A DNA stretch of 5,703 bases, taken from positions 1-5,703 of the forward strand of contig JADGQH010000214.1 in NCBI GenBank assembly GCA_017881985.1, written 5' to 3'. The DNA comes from Chloroflexota bacterium (GTDB taxonomy: Bacteria; Chloroflexota; Limnocylindria; Limnocylindrales; CSP1-4). Under the pieces are notes generated by a model, which was not told where the DNA came from, ran no database searches, and saw nothing but the letters and a program-made list of their open reading frames with translations. Shown piece after piece: positions 5,105 through 5,703 of the stretch. Numbering within the stretch: position 1 is the stretch's first letter; the number at the start of each line of letters is the position of its first letter. Made by a program: the position numbers and the translations under genes.

Positions 5105-5703
5105 ATGGCGGTCGTCGTCGCCGGGGGCGGCATCACGGGGCTCGCGGCGGCCTGGGAGCTGGCCAGCGCGGGGATCCCGGTGGACCTGTACGAGGCCTCC
5201 GACCGCCTCGGGGGCAAGATCCGCACGGAGTTGATCGACGGATTCCTCGTCGAGGACGGCCCCGACTCGTTCATCTCGTACCGCCCGGCCGCCGCCGTGC
5301 TCGCGCGCGAGCTGGGCCTGGGCGGCGAGATTATCGGCACGACCGATCCACGGACCGTCCACATCCGGACCGGCGGCCGCTTCGTGCCGCTCCCCGACGG
5401 GATCGGGCTCGTGCTGCCGACCAGGATGGCGCCGTTCCTGCTGACCGGGCTCTTCTCTCCGCTCGAGAAGCTGGCGATGGCCCGCGACCTCCTGCTCCCG
5501 CGGTCGCCCGCGGCGGAGGACATCTCGATCGGCCGATTCCTTCGCCGCCGGCTCGGCTCGGCACTCGTCGCACGCCTGGGTGATCCGCTGATCGGGGGCA
5601 TCTACGGCGCATCCGTGGACGAGCTGAGCCTCGACGCGGTGGTCCCGCAGCTGCGCACGGCCGAACGGGAGCACCGGAGCCTCCTCCTGGCCAGCCTGGC
5701 CCA
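5105..5703 (+). CDS. hemY: HemY-type oxygen-dependent porphyrinogen oxidase (copro- or protoporphyrinogen), N-terminal part; 3' end outside window
   Basis: This FAD flavoprotein removes six electrons from coproporphyrinogen III (CgoX) or protoporphyrinogen IX (PgoX). About 199 residues are visible of a family length near 450-480. The start is unambiguous: the ATG is followed at once by the Rossmann beta strand and the dinucleotide motif GxGxxG (G7, G9, G12 in AGGGITGLA), then E30, which should bind the FAD ribose, and RLGGKIRT. Further family blocks are EDGPDSF at 50-56, GRFVPLPDG, and PLIGGIYGASVDELS at 161-175 followed by VVPQLRTAEREH. These separate it from phytoene desaturases and monoamine oxidases. 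The gene begins 14 bases after the radical SAM stop with only a weak, distant GAGG-like Shine-Dalgarno across that stop, so coupling to the upstream gene is likely. With a CpfC-like HemH in the same operon, the coproporphyrinogen role is favoured. Copro- versus proto- specificity cannot be read from the visible part. Confidence 0.96.
   Translation, partial: MAVVVAGGGITGLAAAWELASAGIPVDLYEASDRLGGKIRTELIDGFLVEDGPDSFISYRPAAAVLARELGLGGEIIGTTDPRTVHIRTGGRFVPLPDGIGLVLPTRMAPFLLTGLFSPLEKLAMARDLLLPRSPAAEDISIGRFLRRRLGSALVARLGDPLIGGIYGASVDELSLDAVVPQLRTAEREHRSLLLASLA

Overview
The window is a compact, single-strand block of tetrapyrrole/heme biosynthesis genes from a very GC-rich bacterium. Every supported gene lies on the + strand in this order: 3' end of hemB, hemL, hemE, hemH, a radical SAM/SPASM protein, 5' part of hemY. 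There is no stretch of 300 bases without a gene; the only non-coding gaps are 22 and 14 bases. No RNA gene, mobile element, CRISPR array or clear terminator was seen. HemL shows that 5-aminolevulinate is made by the C5 (glutamate) route. The host cannot be fixed from this window. High GC, strong third-position GC bias, Shine-Dalgarno starts and the gene content fit a high-GC Chloroflexota or an actinobacterium-like lineage, and this is a guess.

Layout: hemB/hemL, hemL/hemE and hemE/hemH each overlap by exactly 4 bases (GTGA, ATGA, ATGA), the pattern of translational coupling in one polycistronic mRNA. After hemH the pattern changes: a 22-base gap holds a strong Shine-Dalgarno (GGGAGGA) for the radical SAM gene, then a 14-base gap precedes hemY. 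The promoter is presumably upstream of the window, and hemY runs off the right edge.

How the genes work together: HemL makes 5-aminolevulinate, HemB condenses it to porphobilinogen, and HemE makes coproporphyrinogen III. HemC and HemD are not seen and may lie outside. HemH resembles the Bacillus-type ferrochelatase (CpfC), which acts on coproporphyrin III, and HemY would be the oxidase supplying it. The window contains no HemN/HemF and no ChdC/HemQ. The position where one of these could be expected is taken by a radical SAM/SPASM protein that looks like the AhbC/AhbD/NirJ lineage. The most interesting reading is a hybrid heme pathway: coproporphyrin branch up to coproheme, followed by radical-SAM decarboxylation of coproheme by an AhbD-like enzyme in place of ChdC. 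This is inference, and it depends on what the rest of the genome encodes.
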